This document shows, one piece after another, positions 1-12,200 of a DNA stretch of 64,000 bases. This stretch comes from Tribonema minus (taxonomy: Eukaryota; Sar; Xanthophyceae; Tribonematales; Tribonemataceae), in contig JAFCMP010000390.1 of the NCBI GenBank assembly GCA_017506865.1, forward strand, positions 1-64,000, given 5' to 3'. Below the pieces are notes generated by a model that was given only the letters and a program-made list of their open reading frames with translations, had not been told where the DNA came from and did not search any database. Within the stretch, counting starts at the first letter, position 1. Every line of letters begins with the position of its first letter. Position numbers and translations under genes: made by a program.

Positions 1-258
1 TTGCTCAACTTACAATTGGGTCAGATGCTTGTCGTGTCATGCTGCTGGTGACAGCAGCAATGATGCTTGTCCGCATCGCGCTGCCGATAACGGCAGCAAC
101 GCTGCTGACTGTGAGTACGCACCTGTGCAGCTTGCAGCACTCAGCAGAAGCCTGCTTGCCAGCAGGCAGGCACCATCGGCACGCAACGCCCATGTGCACT
201 GCTTCATCAATATCATGAGCCAATGGACATGGATCTGCGACCTGGCTGCCCTCCGCAG

Positions 259-3200
259 GCTGCAGGTGTCGCTGGAGCAGACGCACGAGGCGTACAGCAC
301 CACGGCGGAGGCGCGCGCAAAGTCGGAGCTCGATCTGGACCAGGTGAGGCCGGTCAACGGGGCCAGTGCAGCAGCCCGTGACTTTGCGACAAGTTGCTAT
401 TGACTGCGTGGGCGACACAGGGGAGCTGCGCGTGACGCGCAGCACGTTGAGCGCTGCAGCTGCCCCCATGCTAACGCATCACGTGAAGTGTGTTGAATCA
501 GGTGATGCTCCGGCGCCAACCCACGCCGTGACGTAGTGCTGGTGCCGCGTTTGCAAGAAGCACATTGATGGCTCACTGTCACGGGGGGCGCGGAGCGGCT
601 GCACGATGCCTCTTTGTGCCTTCCGCCACAGTGCAGCGCCGCTGCCTGACCCTATCCCCAACCCTGTCAGAAGGAAGATGCCGGCATTCTCTGTCATGAG
701 GCGCAGAGCGGTTGCAGCGACATCTCCGCTGACTATGCCGGTGGCATGATGCTACTGTTATCATGGGCCCTCCTGTGTTGGCGGCAACGCTGCCGCGCGA
801 CTTGTTCAGAAATGACCCTGTGGGTGTCGACATGAGTCCCTTGTGTCAGTACGCTGTCTCGCACTATACCACTGACACGCGGGAGCACGTATGCGCGCGT
901 TGTGTGTGTATGGCGCGGCGCGTTGACAGACCAAGGAGGAGTACGCGCGGCGCAAGCAGGCGACGGAGGACCTCGCGCAGGCGCACGCAAAGAACATGGC
1001 GGAGCTCAACGCGCTGCAGGACACGCTCAGGTGCGCTTCAGTCAGCACTGCTCAGCGCCGCTAACGCACATATGTCAGCGCTCAACGCGCTGCAGGACAC
1101 GCTCAGGTACACCCCAGGACAGCGCTGCTCAGCGCCGTCGCGCATCAGTGTTAATGGCAGCGCTCAACCTAGCGTCAGCGCTCAACGCGCTGCATGACAC
1201 GCTCAGGTGCGCTTCAACCAGCACTGCTCAGCGCCGTCGCTCATCAGTGTTGATGGCAGCGCTCAACCTTAGCGTCAGTGCTCAACGCGCTGCAGGACAC
1301 GCTTAGGTGCTCTTCAACCAGCACTACTCAGCGCCGTCGCGCATCAATGTTAATGGCAGCGCTCAACCTTAGCGTCAGTGCTCAACACGCTGCAGGACAC
1401 GCTCAGGTGCGCCGCCGCCAGCGCTGCTCAGCGCCGTCGCGCATCAAGAAGTATTCATGGCAGCGCTCAACCTTGAAGTCAGCGCTCAACATGCCGCAGG
1501 CAGCATGCTGCAGGACACGTTCCGCTGCGCCCCGGTTCGTACCGCGTAGTGCTGTCACGCATGCTCACATGGTGCTCCGCCAGTAGCGTGCAGATGAAAC
1601 GTAAACACAGCGGCGCGCAACCAGCGGTGCTCACACAGGTGTTGCGTCAGTGCTCAGCCAGCAGTGCTCGTCACTCCTGTCCACATCTGTGCTGCACCAC
1701 CACACCCCAGCACTTTGTGAGTTCCGGGAAAAGTGGCTGCGCGTAGGCGCTGCGCAGAGTGCATACCTTAGGCAGCACAGTAAATTAATGTTCATTACAG
1801 CTGCTCACCATTGTAGGCTTGCTCAGCTGTTGTTGGCGGTGTGAGTGTCACGCCAATCGGCCGCGCTCATCACCACCGGAACTGTCCCTTTGTCAAACCC
1901 CTTTTGGCATGTGTGATGGCCACTCAGCAGTTCTGCGCTGGAACCAACACGCAACATCTCCGCTGCTCGGCGCACCCTCGATGCTTTGTGATTCGAGGTG
2001 CGACGCATACGGCAGCTGTCCGCAGTCCTGACCGGCACTGCCCCGGTCCCGGTGAAATGTCACCATGATGCAGCCAGACCGCTGTGCGCCCGCGGTGCGC
2101 GTTCAACCGCGGCAGTCGCGTGTGCTTCTTGTGTTCCCTCCACCGCAACTCGCCTGTGATGAGTCGACACTAGGTTAAACTGTGAATTCATATGAGCAAC
2201 TCCACAATGAGATGGGCTGACGACGCTTGCGGCGCCGGACTTGTGACGCCCATCACTACAGTACACAAAGGCCTAAAAAGGCATGCGTGGCCCCTGGAGG
2301 GAGGGCATGCTTAATTGTCCTTTGACGCGGCCTCTGCTGGTCGCTGCTGCCACAGGCAAGTGGAGCAGTACAACGAGGAGGTGAAGGGCGAGATCCTCGT
2401 GACGCGGCGCGCCACGTACAAGGCCGAGTCGGCCATGCAGGGGCTGGAGAAGGAGAAGGGGCGCCAGGACGTCTACATCAACAACCTGCTGGACCAGGTG
2501 ACGCGCGCACGCTTGAAGTTACTATTGCAGTTGAGCAATTGCTTGCAGTTGAAAGTCGACTGCAAAGTGGATTTCTGAGCGAGGGCGCAGTGCGCGCGGC
2601 CCGTCCACACACCGGAATCCCTCACGTGATGCGCACATGTGCTTGTTTGGGCAGTGATTGAAGTTGAAGTTGAGCGAGGGCGCAGTGCGCGTGGCACATC
2701 GGAATTCCTCACACACCTGTGAGTGAAGCACGCGCCTGCTCAGACCACGGCGACGATGCAGGCGACGCGCTGACGGCGTGGGGGTTCAGCCCCCCCCCAT
2801 CAGCAGCAGCCTGCAGACACATCGTGATGTCCATGCTCGAGTGGATAGTTGTGCTCTCAGTCTCTCAGTGCTTCGCGTGTACAGATTTGGAGGTGCTATC
2901 GGCTTGACGAGTCAGACTTGGAAAGCGCTACTGGCCGCATACATGATATGTAATACAATCGTGTCTGCTTCGTAAGCTCGATGAGACAGCTGTGACCGGC
3001 TGACGAGAACTTCACACAGCAAGGCCACATTCACCCTTGAAGCATCGACCGCTGCGCTTAGACTAGTGGCCTACCTGTGACTGACGACCTTCAAGTCAAG
3101 TCGCCGCAGTTTCTTCTCTTGGTCTCGGCTCTACGTGACGTGACATGACAGCGTGCACCCATGTAACTCACGCATAACCGTAACTGTGCACTGCGACCGC

Positions 3201-6200
3201 CGAGTTCACACGTGTACCCCCACGACCTCACGTAATTGTACCCGTGTACCGCCACTGTGTCGCAGGTGAAGCGCCTGCAGGAGCAGGTGGTGCTCCAGGA
3301 GGCGCAGATCGCGTCGCAGACGGGGCAGAGCACTGAGGCACAGGACATGATCAGGGAGACCGCCAAGGCAAGCGGACCAGCATTGCGAGCAGTGATGCTG
3401 CATCTCGACGTCTGTCGGGTGTGCTGCCATAGCATGTGCTGATGATGGCAAGATGTATCTGCTTTGCCGCTACATCGAGTGATGGTGGCCACTATGTAGA
3501 TGTGATCATCAACACCGCTAACGCAGCGGCGGCAACGTCCGGGTTAGGGTTAGGGTTAGGATTGGGGTTGGGGTTAAAATTAGGCTTATGGCACTGCACG
3601 CAGTGCACACGTCATCTCTGCCCGCCTCGAGCACAATCACAGCATGAGCCGCGGTCAGAAAGGCCACCAAGGCAAGCTCAGCACAGCCTGATGCTGATTT
3701 TAGCCCCAAACCCTAATGCTAGCCCAAACCCAGGGCGCTGGTTGTCCAGACGGCATATTCTGTGCAAAACACGATGGCTGCACACACTGGGACGGGGCTG
3801 CTGCTGTTGTCAATCAATCTCAATGATGCGCGAACACCAGACCCATAAGTGCACGAGTAATGTGCGTGATGCTGTTGGCAACACAACGCTCAAGCTTTCA
3901 CAGCTGCATGCTTGTCACCAAGCGTGTCAATTTTGAACATGCGTCATACATCATGTGAGCGGTGCAACGAAGGCTCTCCATATCAAAAGCAGCTTGTCAG
4001 GGTCAGACAGAGCTGCTTCGCGGCTGTAATGACCAATCGACTGCCTAAATGTGGACTGCGCACCGTGTCATTAAACCGTCACCAGATCACAAATGGCACT
4101 GCCCCTTGTGCCTCTAAAGAAGCTTTAAGTGCTGACAGTCATGTCGGCACTCAGCAATACTAATATGAGGAGCACAACAGACTCTGGCAGCACCATGCAC
4201 GCTGAACACGTTACCACACTTGCTCACACGCCACAAATGTGCACTGCTCCCTACAATAATGCCGCACCCTTGCAGGAGATGGAGGTAATCCACTTTGAGA
4301 AGAAGCAGCTGCTGCAGCAGTGGCGCAGCGCGCTGGTCGGCCTGGCACGGCGCGACGAGGCGCTGACTGCTGCTACTAATGCGCTTAGGTGGGCCTCCAA
4401 CCGATGCATGCACGCATATGTCATGACGCCAGACCTTTCATGCCGGGGACTGCTGGCCATTGCATACTGTAATCGTACAGATCCCAAATGGTTGCAAGAT
4501 ATGCTTGCACGTTTGAAGGCTACACGCTCAAAGTGCGTGGCGGTGAGAGCCTTTTCAACGCACAGCATTGATGAATGACGAAGGATGACTCGTCTCTGGC
4601 CGTGTGCGTACTCGTGTGGAATTGGTGACATTGGTATACAGTGCAACCGCAGCATTGGTGTGTGTAGCTCAGCAGTGGACTGGTCATAAACGATCACCCC
4701 GATCACAGGGCCTGCTGGGCAATGACATGTTGCTGATGCTGATACCAGGCTGATCTTACGCTCCAACTGTTGCGCGCTGCGCAGGGACGCGGAGAACGCC
4801 TCCCGCGAGCACGAGACGGAGATAGAAGGTATGCACACTTGTACATTACTTCCCTGTGTATGTACGATATCTATCTTTGACAGAGGCGCTCCATGTGCAT
4901 CATCTCATGAGTAGGGGGGTCCAGAGCCCTGCTCTTCTGATGAGCACTAACGTAGTACGCGCCGCTCTAAAAGTAGAAGTATAAAGACAGGCATGACAGC
5001 GCACCCAAGCCCTGGTAGTCATTGGGAGCACAGGGTGCAACCTCTCTGCCAGCAGGGACGCGTTCAAAATCGGGCTAAAGCAGGTGCAGCGCAACAGCGC
5101 TCTGCGGAGAGAGGCGTCACCGCGCGCGGCCAGCGCGCACTGCTGGGTGCATGCGGCAGCTTGTCGTGCGCCTGCGACTTACGCTGGGCACAAACACTCA
5201 AGCAGCGCTCAGGTGGTGCACACTCCTCCAGGGGTTGCGCGCATCACACCACCATCACATTGTGCATTTGGCTGCTCTGCTGTGATGACAATGAGCGAGA
5301 CGCGTGCACTGCAAGCGCGCGCATCGCGTCGCGGCTTCGCTCATTGCGAGCGCGCCTTTTGCTGAGCGGCGTCGCAGGCCTGAAGCGCGAGATGGTCAAG
5401 GCGCAGGCGGAGAACGAGACGCTGGTCGCCGTGAAGGACCGTCTGCAGAGCGAGGGCAAGTACGCAGACGAGCTGCTGGAGAAGCTCAAGGTAGGCATGT
5501 ATGCGCAGTGTGCGACATCCGCGCTGAACGTTGCTTGCGCGTTGTGCAATCATTGTCCGGACCAACAGCGCTCAGAGGTACATATCAGTGACTTGTTATC
5601 TACTCTGAAACATGTACTTCAAATCAGATACTTTATAGCACACAGGGGTTGCGGGCTGGGTCTGCTCTTGTCGCTCTTGCAATCATGGTGCGTGGTGGGC
5701 GGTCGGTGATGGCAATCTGAAGCTGTGCACGGCTGCACCGCCAGCGATGCACCTGGTGATCTTGCTCATATTGCCACGCTTTCAAAAGTATAGAAGTACG
5801 AAGCCCTCGAGTACTTCAGGAGCGTGCCGAAGCTCCAGACACGCCTTTCACGATGACTTGCCATCACATTGTTGCCGCCCGCAAGCACCATTGCGCCTGT
5901 GTCGTCTGACGCCTGAATTCAGTAGATGCCAGGTGCTGGCGCGATCCTTGAACATTCAGCCAGAATGTGGAACATACGGTGACCTGTTGCTGTTGTCACT
6001 AAGATTCTGTTTGTCTGATGCTCTGGCACCGCTGCTCAAGATGCCGCTCTGGCGCCGCTGCTCAAGATGCCATTTGGTGACTGTTACATCCGTGCAGCCC
6101 GCTTCATTGCGAAAATTCAGGGGAGATGGCAATGCTGGTGGTGTTATGTACGGCAGGTTACGACACATTGCTGATTCTGCAGAGCGCTGCAGCAAGCTGT

Positions 6201-9200
6201 GTGTGACACGACCGTCAAGAGCACCCAGCCCTGCGCATGATGAGCACTGCGGCAAGTTCAACATGCGACTTCAACCACGACCTCGCAGCTGAACAACAAC
6301 CGCCCGGCAAACACACACATCGCATTTGGGCCCTTGTGTTGCCATTCACCTACTGTGCGTAGCCCGCAAGCGACGACGATGCTCACCCCCCCCCCCCCCC
6401 CCCTTTGCCTTGTCCCGCAGGCGGACGGCGACCGCCTGGCAGAGACGTACACCATGCTGCAGCGCTCCAAGGCGCAGATGGAGGAGGAGGAGGGGCGCGT
6501 GGACGCAAGTCACAAGCATTTGCGCCACCAGGCGAGCTATCGCGCGCAGCACGCGCAATGTCACAGCTGAAACCAAAGAAAGCAAGTAAATGTAGCTGTG
6601 CACGGCTACTTGCGCCGCGGCGTCACAGCTCTAGCGACGGCCTAAGAGGTTACTCGGCTGCTCCCGTGCGTGAGCTGGTCACGTGCGCTCTGCTGTCGCG
6701 TGCAGGTGCGCTGCTGCCGCTGCACCCGCAGCTGCCGCAGCTGCTGCAGCAGCTGCTGCAGCGGACGGCGGCGCTTGACACGCCTGTCGCAGGCGCGCGC
6801 ATGCATACGCGCAGAGGGCTCTGCCGCCATGCCTGCTGGTTGAATAGGCATCAGCTACCCGACGGCCTTCACAGCGGTGCTGCATGAAGGCAGACACGTA
6901 CAGCTGCTGCCGCAGCAGCTGCTGCCGCAGCAGCTGCTGCATACCGTGCTACTCGACATGCATGCATCGCGCTTGCCAGTGGGCGCGTGCAAGCGGCATG
7001 CACACACAGCATTGCCCACACATGGTGGACAGCTAAAAGCAGTCGCACGAGCGGCTGCAGGGAAGGCAAGAGGCTAGCATCACGACCGCACTGGCCCACG
7101 TACATCCACGGCTGACTCTGCTGACTCCCCCCCCCCCCCCCCCGCGCGCGCGCCCTGCAGGTCGGCATCCTGACGCAGAGCGTGCAGACGGTCACGCGCG
7201 AGCGCCAGAAGCTGGAGAAGGCCGCCGCGCTCGCCGTGGAGCAGCAGAGCACCACCAGCAAGGCCATCTCCATACTGGCCAAGCAGCGGCAGCAGGCGCT
7301 CGCAGAGTGCCACGAAAAGGAGGTGAGGCTATGATACACTGCGCAAGGACCGGCGTCACATCGTAGGCAGCGCAGCGCCGCCGTAGGCCGCCTGGCGCGC
7401 AGCAGCGTTGCTTCCGCCCATGTTTAGAACAGGCGCTGGCGCTCGTCAGGGCCTAGTGCGGCCGTTGTGCGCATGCTGCAAGCTGAGCGTGCAGATGCGA
7501 CCGTTTGCATTATGATGTGCGCCAGGGAGGATCGCGCACAGTTTTGATGACTGCAACGCAAGCGCGGGGCAGCACGAGCGCTGCAACCAAGCGCACCACG
7601 CTGCTTGCCTCCATCACATCCGGTGCAATGCGTGATGTCGCCTGAGCCTGCACCCCCTGACCGCAGCTGCACATGCACGGCGGTGCCATCGCCGCTCCAC
7701 TTCTGACTTCAGCAATCCCCGACGCCCCGCCGCTCGTGCGCCGCGCGCCGCAGGCAGAGGAGGCAAACCTGCAGAACGAGCTCGCGCGCGTGCGCGTGGA
7801 CGTGCTCAACACGGAGGCGCACAACGCTCAGCTGCGCGAGCGCGTGGCCGAGGTGGACGCGGAGCTTGCGCGGCGCGACCGCCTCATTGCGCGCTACCAG
7901 CTCGAGATCCGCCAGCGCGCGGACGAGGTGGAGAAGAAGATGTACAGGGTGGACAGGTGCTGACCCTAACCCTAAGGCTGACTCTAACCTTAGTAGTACC
8001 CCTGACTCTAACCCCACTGGTAGCCCAGGACTACTGGTAGCAGTCCTGAACGCTGGGGCGAACGCGCCGCCCGCTCATCAGCTCAGCGCGCAGTGGCAGG
8101 CTGCGTCTTCCTGGCAAGCTCGCACGTTTCGTTTGTCGTGTCGGCACAGGGCCGAGGTCAGCTCAGTGCAGCGCGTCACACAGCGCCTCTGTTGCGCTCA
8201 TGCGCTTCGAAGCAGGTGTTGTGCTTTATATGGGTTGCTCAGGGTTAGGTCTGGGTACGCACTAGGGTTAGGGGTAAGTTTCAAGCGCCCCCCCCCCCCC
8301 CCCCCCCCTGCACCCTAGCGGTAGCTGGATGTCGCCTGGTCACGTCACAGCACGTACAGCCTGCCAGTCCTTAATGCCACAATCTTGGTGTAGTTGCTCT
8401 CGTGGTCAAGTTCAAAAGTTGCGCGCCCGGGTCGCCGTGTGCGCACCACGGCTACGCTTTCTCAGCTGCAGCACGCCTCAGCGCTGTTCTCATGCTGTCA
8501 TCTCTGCCATTGTTGCCGCTGGTGTTGCCGCACAGGCTGAACCGACGCTACGAGAAGCTCGTCCAGCGAGCTGCTGAAGACGAGGCAGGCATCGAGGGCA
8601 ACGGGCCGCTGGAGGGGGCCATCAGAAACCTCAACAAGGAGGTGCGGTGAAGTTCGTGATGTGTAGCTGTGACGCGTGGCGCAGTTCGAACCAACGTGAG
8701 CTCAGAAGCTCAGGTTCAACACGTTGAGTTGAAGGAGCACTTTGCAGAAGGAGTCCGCTATGCCAATGAAGTTTTGCGTATGTTGATACTACTCTCAGGA
8801 ATGCATCCTACACCATGAAGTCCAGAGCACAGCAGAGGCAGCTCAGGGCAAGCGCTGGGGATTGCCGAGGCTAGGTATGTATTGACCGATACCTTTAGAC
8901 CCCCCCCCCCCCCCCTTCCCCCTCCCCCAAACACACTTCCTCCAAACACCAGATTCTCACAAAACGGTTGAGCACAGCGCGCCTCACCCCCCTCCCCCCC
9001 CCCCCCCCTCCACCTTGCGCGCAGATCGACGCGACGCGCGCGGAGCAGGAGCGCCTCAAGCATGAGTGGCTGCGCGACCAGACCAAGCTCGTCTCCACGG
9101 CGAGCGCGACGGAGGACGTGCTGGAGGCCAACGATGAGCTCAAGGCGCACAGCGGCATACTCGCAAGGCGCCGCGCGCGCATCATGGGCGAGGCCGCCAC

Positions 9201-12200
9201 CAACGAGGCCGAGGCGAAGCGCCTCGCCGCCAGCATACAGGTGGGCGCTGGCGTGCTGTTCAAGTTTGAAGTTGAAGGTTAATGTGCCACCAATGAGGCA
9301 AGCGCCTCGCCGCCAGTATACAGGTGGGTCGCCACGTGAGACACCCTTGACCACACACGTATAAGTTGGAAGTTGAAGTTGGAAGTTGAATGTGCCACAA
9401 ACGAGGCTGAGGGCAAGCGCCTCGCCGCCAGCATACAGGTGCGCGCTGAACACGCTGTTGAAGTTTGAAGTCGGAAGTTAGGTGTTGAATGCACGCCGCC
9501 AACGAGGCCGCGAGGCCCAGCGCGTCACGCCAGCATGCAGGTGGGCCGCGGCGTGAGACGTCCCTGACGGGGGCGCGCCGTGCATTTGCTGCAGGAAGTT
9601 GAAGTTGTAGGTTGAAGCCATTGGAGAGCACGGCGACGTGCAGGGCGCAGCAGGGCGTCGTGTATGGTTTGGCCGTGCCGCCGCCGCTGCCGGCGACTGC
9701 GAAGTTCGTTGTTGTCTTGCCACCAGCGTGCTGGTGCGACAGTCCGGGCAGCGTGTAAATGTGATTGCTGGAGGGGTAGTGGGGGGGGGGGGGTGCAGGC
9801 AACGGCTGCAGTGCTGCTACACTGTACCGACTCGTTCCTGCACGGTGCAGCAATGATGCGACGCCTCGCTTGTGAGGCCACGATGCCAAAAGTGGTGTGC
9901 CACGCCGCTGCTATGCCGTCGGCATCCAGTTGTGAGGCGGAGCGGACTGGCTGCTGGCGCGCTGATGGAAGCCAGCATGTTTGATCCGGCACACGCCTGT
10001 GCCGCACGCGTAGCGCTTACAAGCACGCCGCACTGGCAAGGCCCCACGCGCCCTGGAAGACCGCGCGATGCACCTCCAGCATCGTCCCGTGCTCTGTCGA
10101 TTGACGTCAGTCTCATGCCCCGCCCCCCCGCCCGCTGCCGCTCGCACCATGTGCCCCCCCTCTGCAGGCCATGCACCTGGACATGGCACGCCTCAACCAG
10201 CTCATCGGCAAGAGCGGCGCGCAGGCCGCGGAGCTCGGCAACGCCTCCAGGTGAGGGCTCGACTTATGTCAGAGTCTAGCTGCGGCCGGCGCAGAGCTAC
10301 ATCAGGATTACGTTTTGGCGAGCCTTGACCAGCCTGTGGTGCTTCTCGGGGCAATTTGATGATAGGATCGGACCGCAACTTCCCACATATTGCGGAGGTG
10401 TCACAGCGCTCGTCAGGCAGGGGCGGCGCGGCGGCCGCCGTGCCCCAGGTGCCGCGGCCGCGCTCCTTCCCGCTGTTATGCGTGTGCCACCTTGGATGCA
10501 TGATCATGTGCTGCGCGCATGCGCAGCAGACGCTTCCCACGCACCAATTGCGCAATCTGGCTCTCGCGCCGGTTGAGGCACCTGGCGCAGACCCGCGCCG
10601 CACCGCCTTCGTGCTGCATCACGTCCGTGCTGCTGGCCATACCTTTCACTGGCTGTGCCCCAAAGCCATTGCGACGCACAATATTGTTGACACTCCTGCC
10701 ATGCGCCGCCCCCCTCCCTCCACGCGCCGCGCAGCAACATGGAGCGCGACTTCCTGCTGGAGCTCAAGGCGCTGGAGGCGGAGAGCCTCGCGCTGGAGGA
10801 CAAGATCGGCACCGCCAACGGCGCCAAGGTACCCAGTCGCTGCATATATGCATGCTCTCCGCGTTATGCACTCCCCCCCGCAGCGGGCGGCAGGCGTGCA
10901 CCCGCATCCTGGAATCGAAACGTGGGGAGCGTCCATGCAGACACGGTTCTGAAACGCATAATCCGAACATGCCCCAGGAAAAGATGTCGTTTGTAGCACT
11001 CGTAAACCACAATGCTGCATGACCCCTACGTACTCCCGGTTGCTGCCGCCTGAGCATCATCATCAGCAGCAGTGCATTGACGCGGTGCTCGTGTCTGGCC
11101 CCCTCCTGCCACCCCCCCCCCCCCCGCATTGCCGCAGAACGACATCCTGGCGGAGATCGTCGAGACGGAGCGGCAGCTGCTGCTGTGGGGCAAGAAGATC
11201 CAGCTGGAGAAGGAGACACAGGCAGCGCTCGACCCCGAGGCCGGCAAGGGCGAGGTCAAGGGTATGGAACGGGAGGTATGTACTTCAATAGAGCATGTAT
11301 GTATCGTCATGCAAGCCATGAGCTACTTCAGGTGCTCAGCTACTTCAAACAGCGTCGCACGATGCAGTGCCGCTGAACGCGCGTCACCCCCTACCCACAC
11401 ACGCCCGCGCGCACGCGCCGCCCGCAGATCCACCGCATGCGCGTGCGCCTGGACACCCTCAAGCGCGAGCAGGAGACCATGATACAGGACATGGAGCAGG
11501 CCATCATGAAGCGCGAGCAGATCGCCGTGCGGTACAAGGTGAGTGGCAGCGCTCCACCAGTGGCAGCGCTCCAGACGTGCGCGCGCACGCCCTCGTGCTG
11601 CAGTGCACACGCGATCAGCGCCAGGCATGACGTGCGCATGGCTGTCCAAGCATCCTGCATGCTGAAGCGTCACCGCACACGCGTTCGCGCGAACCACCGT
11701 CGGCGCGTGATGTCTCACGCGGTGCCAGACCCTGCACACCCGCCGGCAGCACACTGGCGCGCTTCGCGTCGCCGCACGCACGCTCGCCATGTTGGACCGG
11801 ACGTCACCAGGAAGTTCATCATAGCCCGTGCGCTGTCACTTGAAGCTCGCACCGCTTGCATTCCTCGCCGTCATGCTCATGTTTGGCGGTTGAACTTATG
11901 CGCGTTCATGGCCGCTGCGACCTCCAGCACCGCCCTTGACTCGCGGCGCGTGCTGCATGTTTGTCTTCCTCGCGCGGCGCGCGTGCAGGGCAAGGCCGCG
12001 GCGAGCGCCAGCAAGCCCGGCGCGTGGGACCTGACGCAGGCCGCGCTCAAGAAGCGCGTCGCGGGCGCGCAGAAGGACCTGCAGCGCCTCGGCAGGGAGA
12101 TGGCGCAGGCAACGGCCGCCGCCGGCGACAGGCGCGCTCAGGTGGGCGTACGCGAAGCCCCATGGTTGAGGTGGCAAGATTGATGCTTGATGGCAGGCGT

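Noticed and set aside
1081-1410. Reading the repeat copies after CCDC40 exon 930-1030 as extra coding exons
   Set aside because: Each would be 28 nt and shift the frame. Joining 1030 directly to 2356 keeps phase and conserved coiled-coil sequence.
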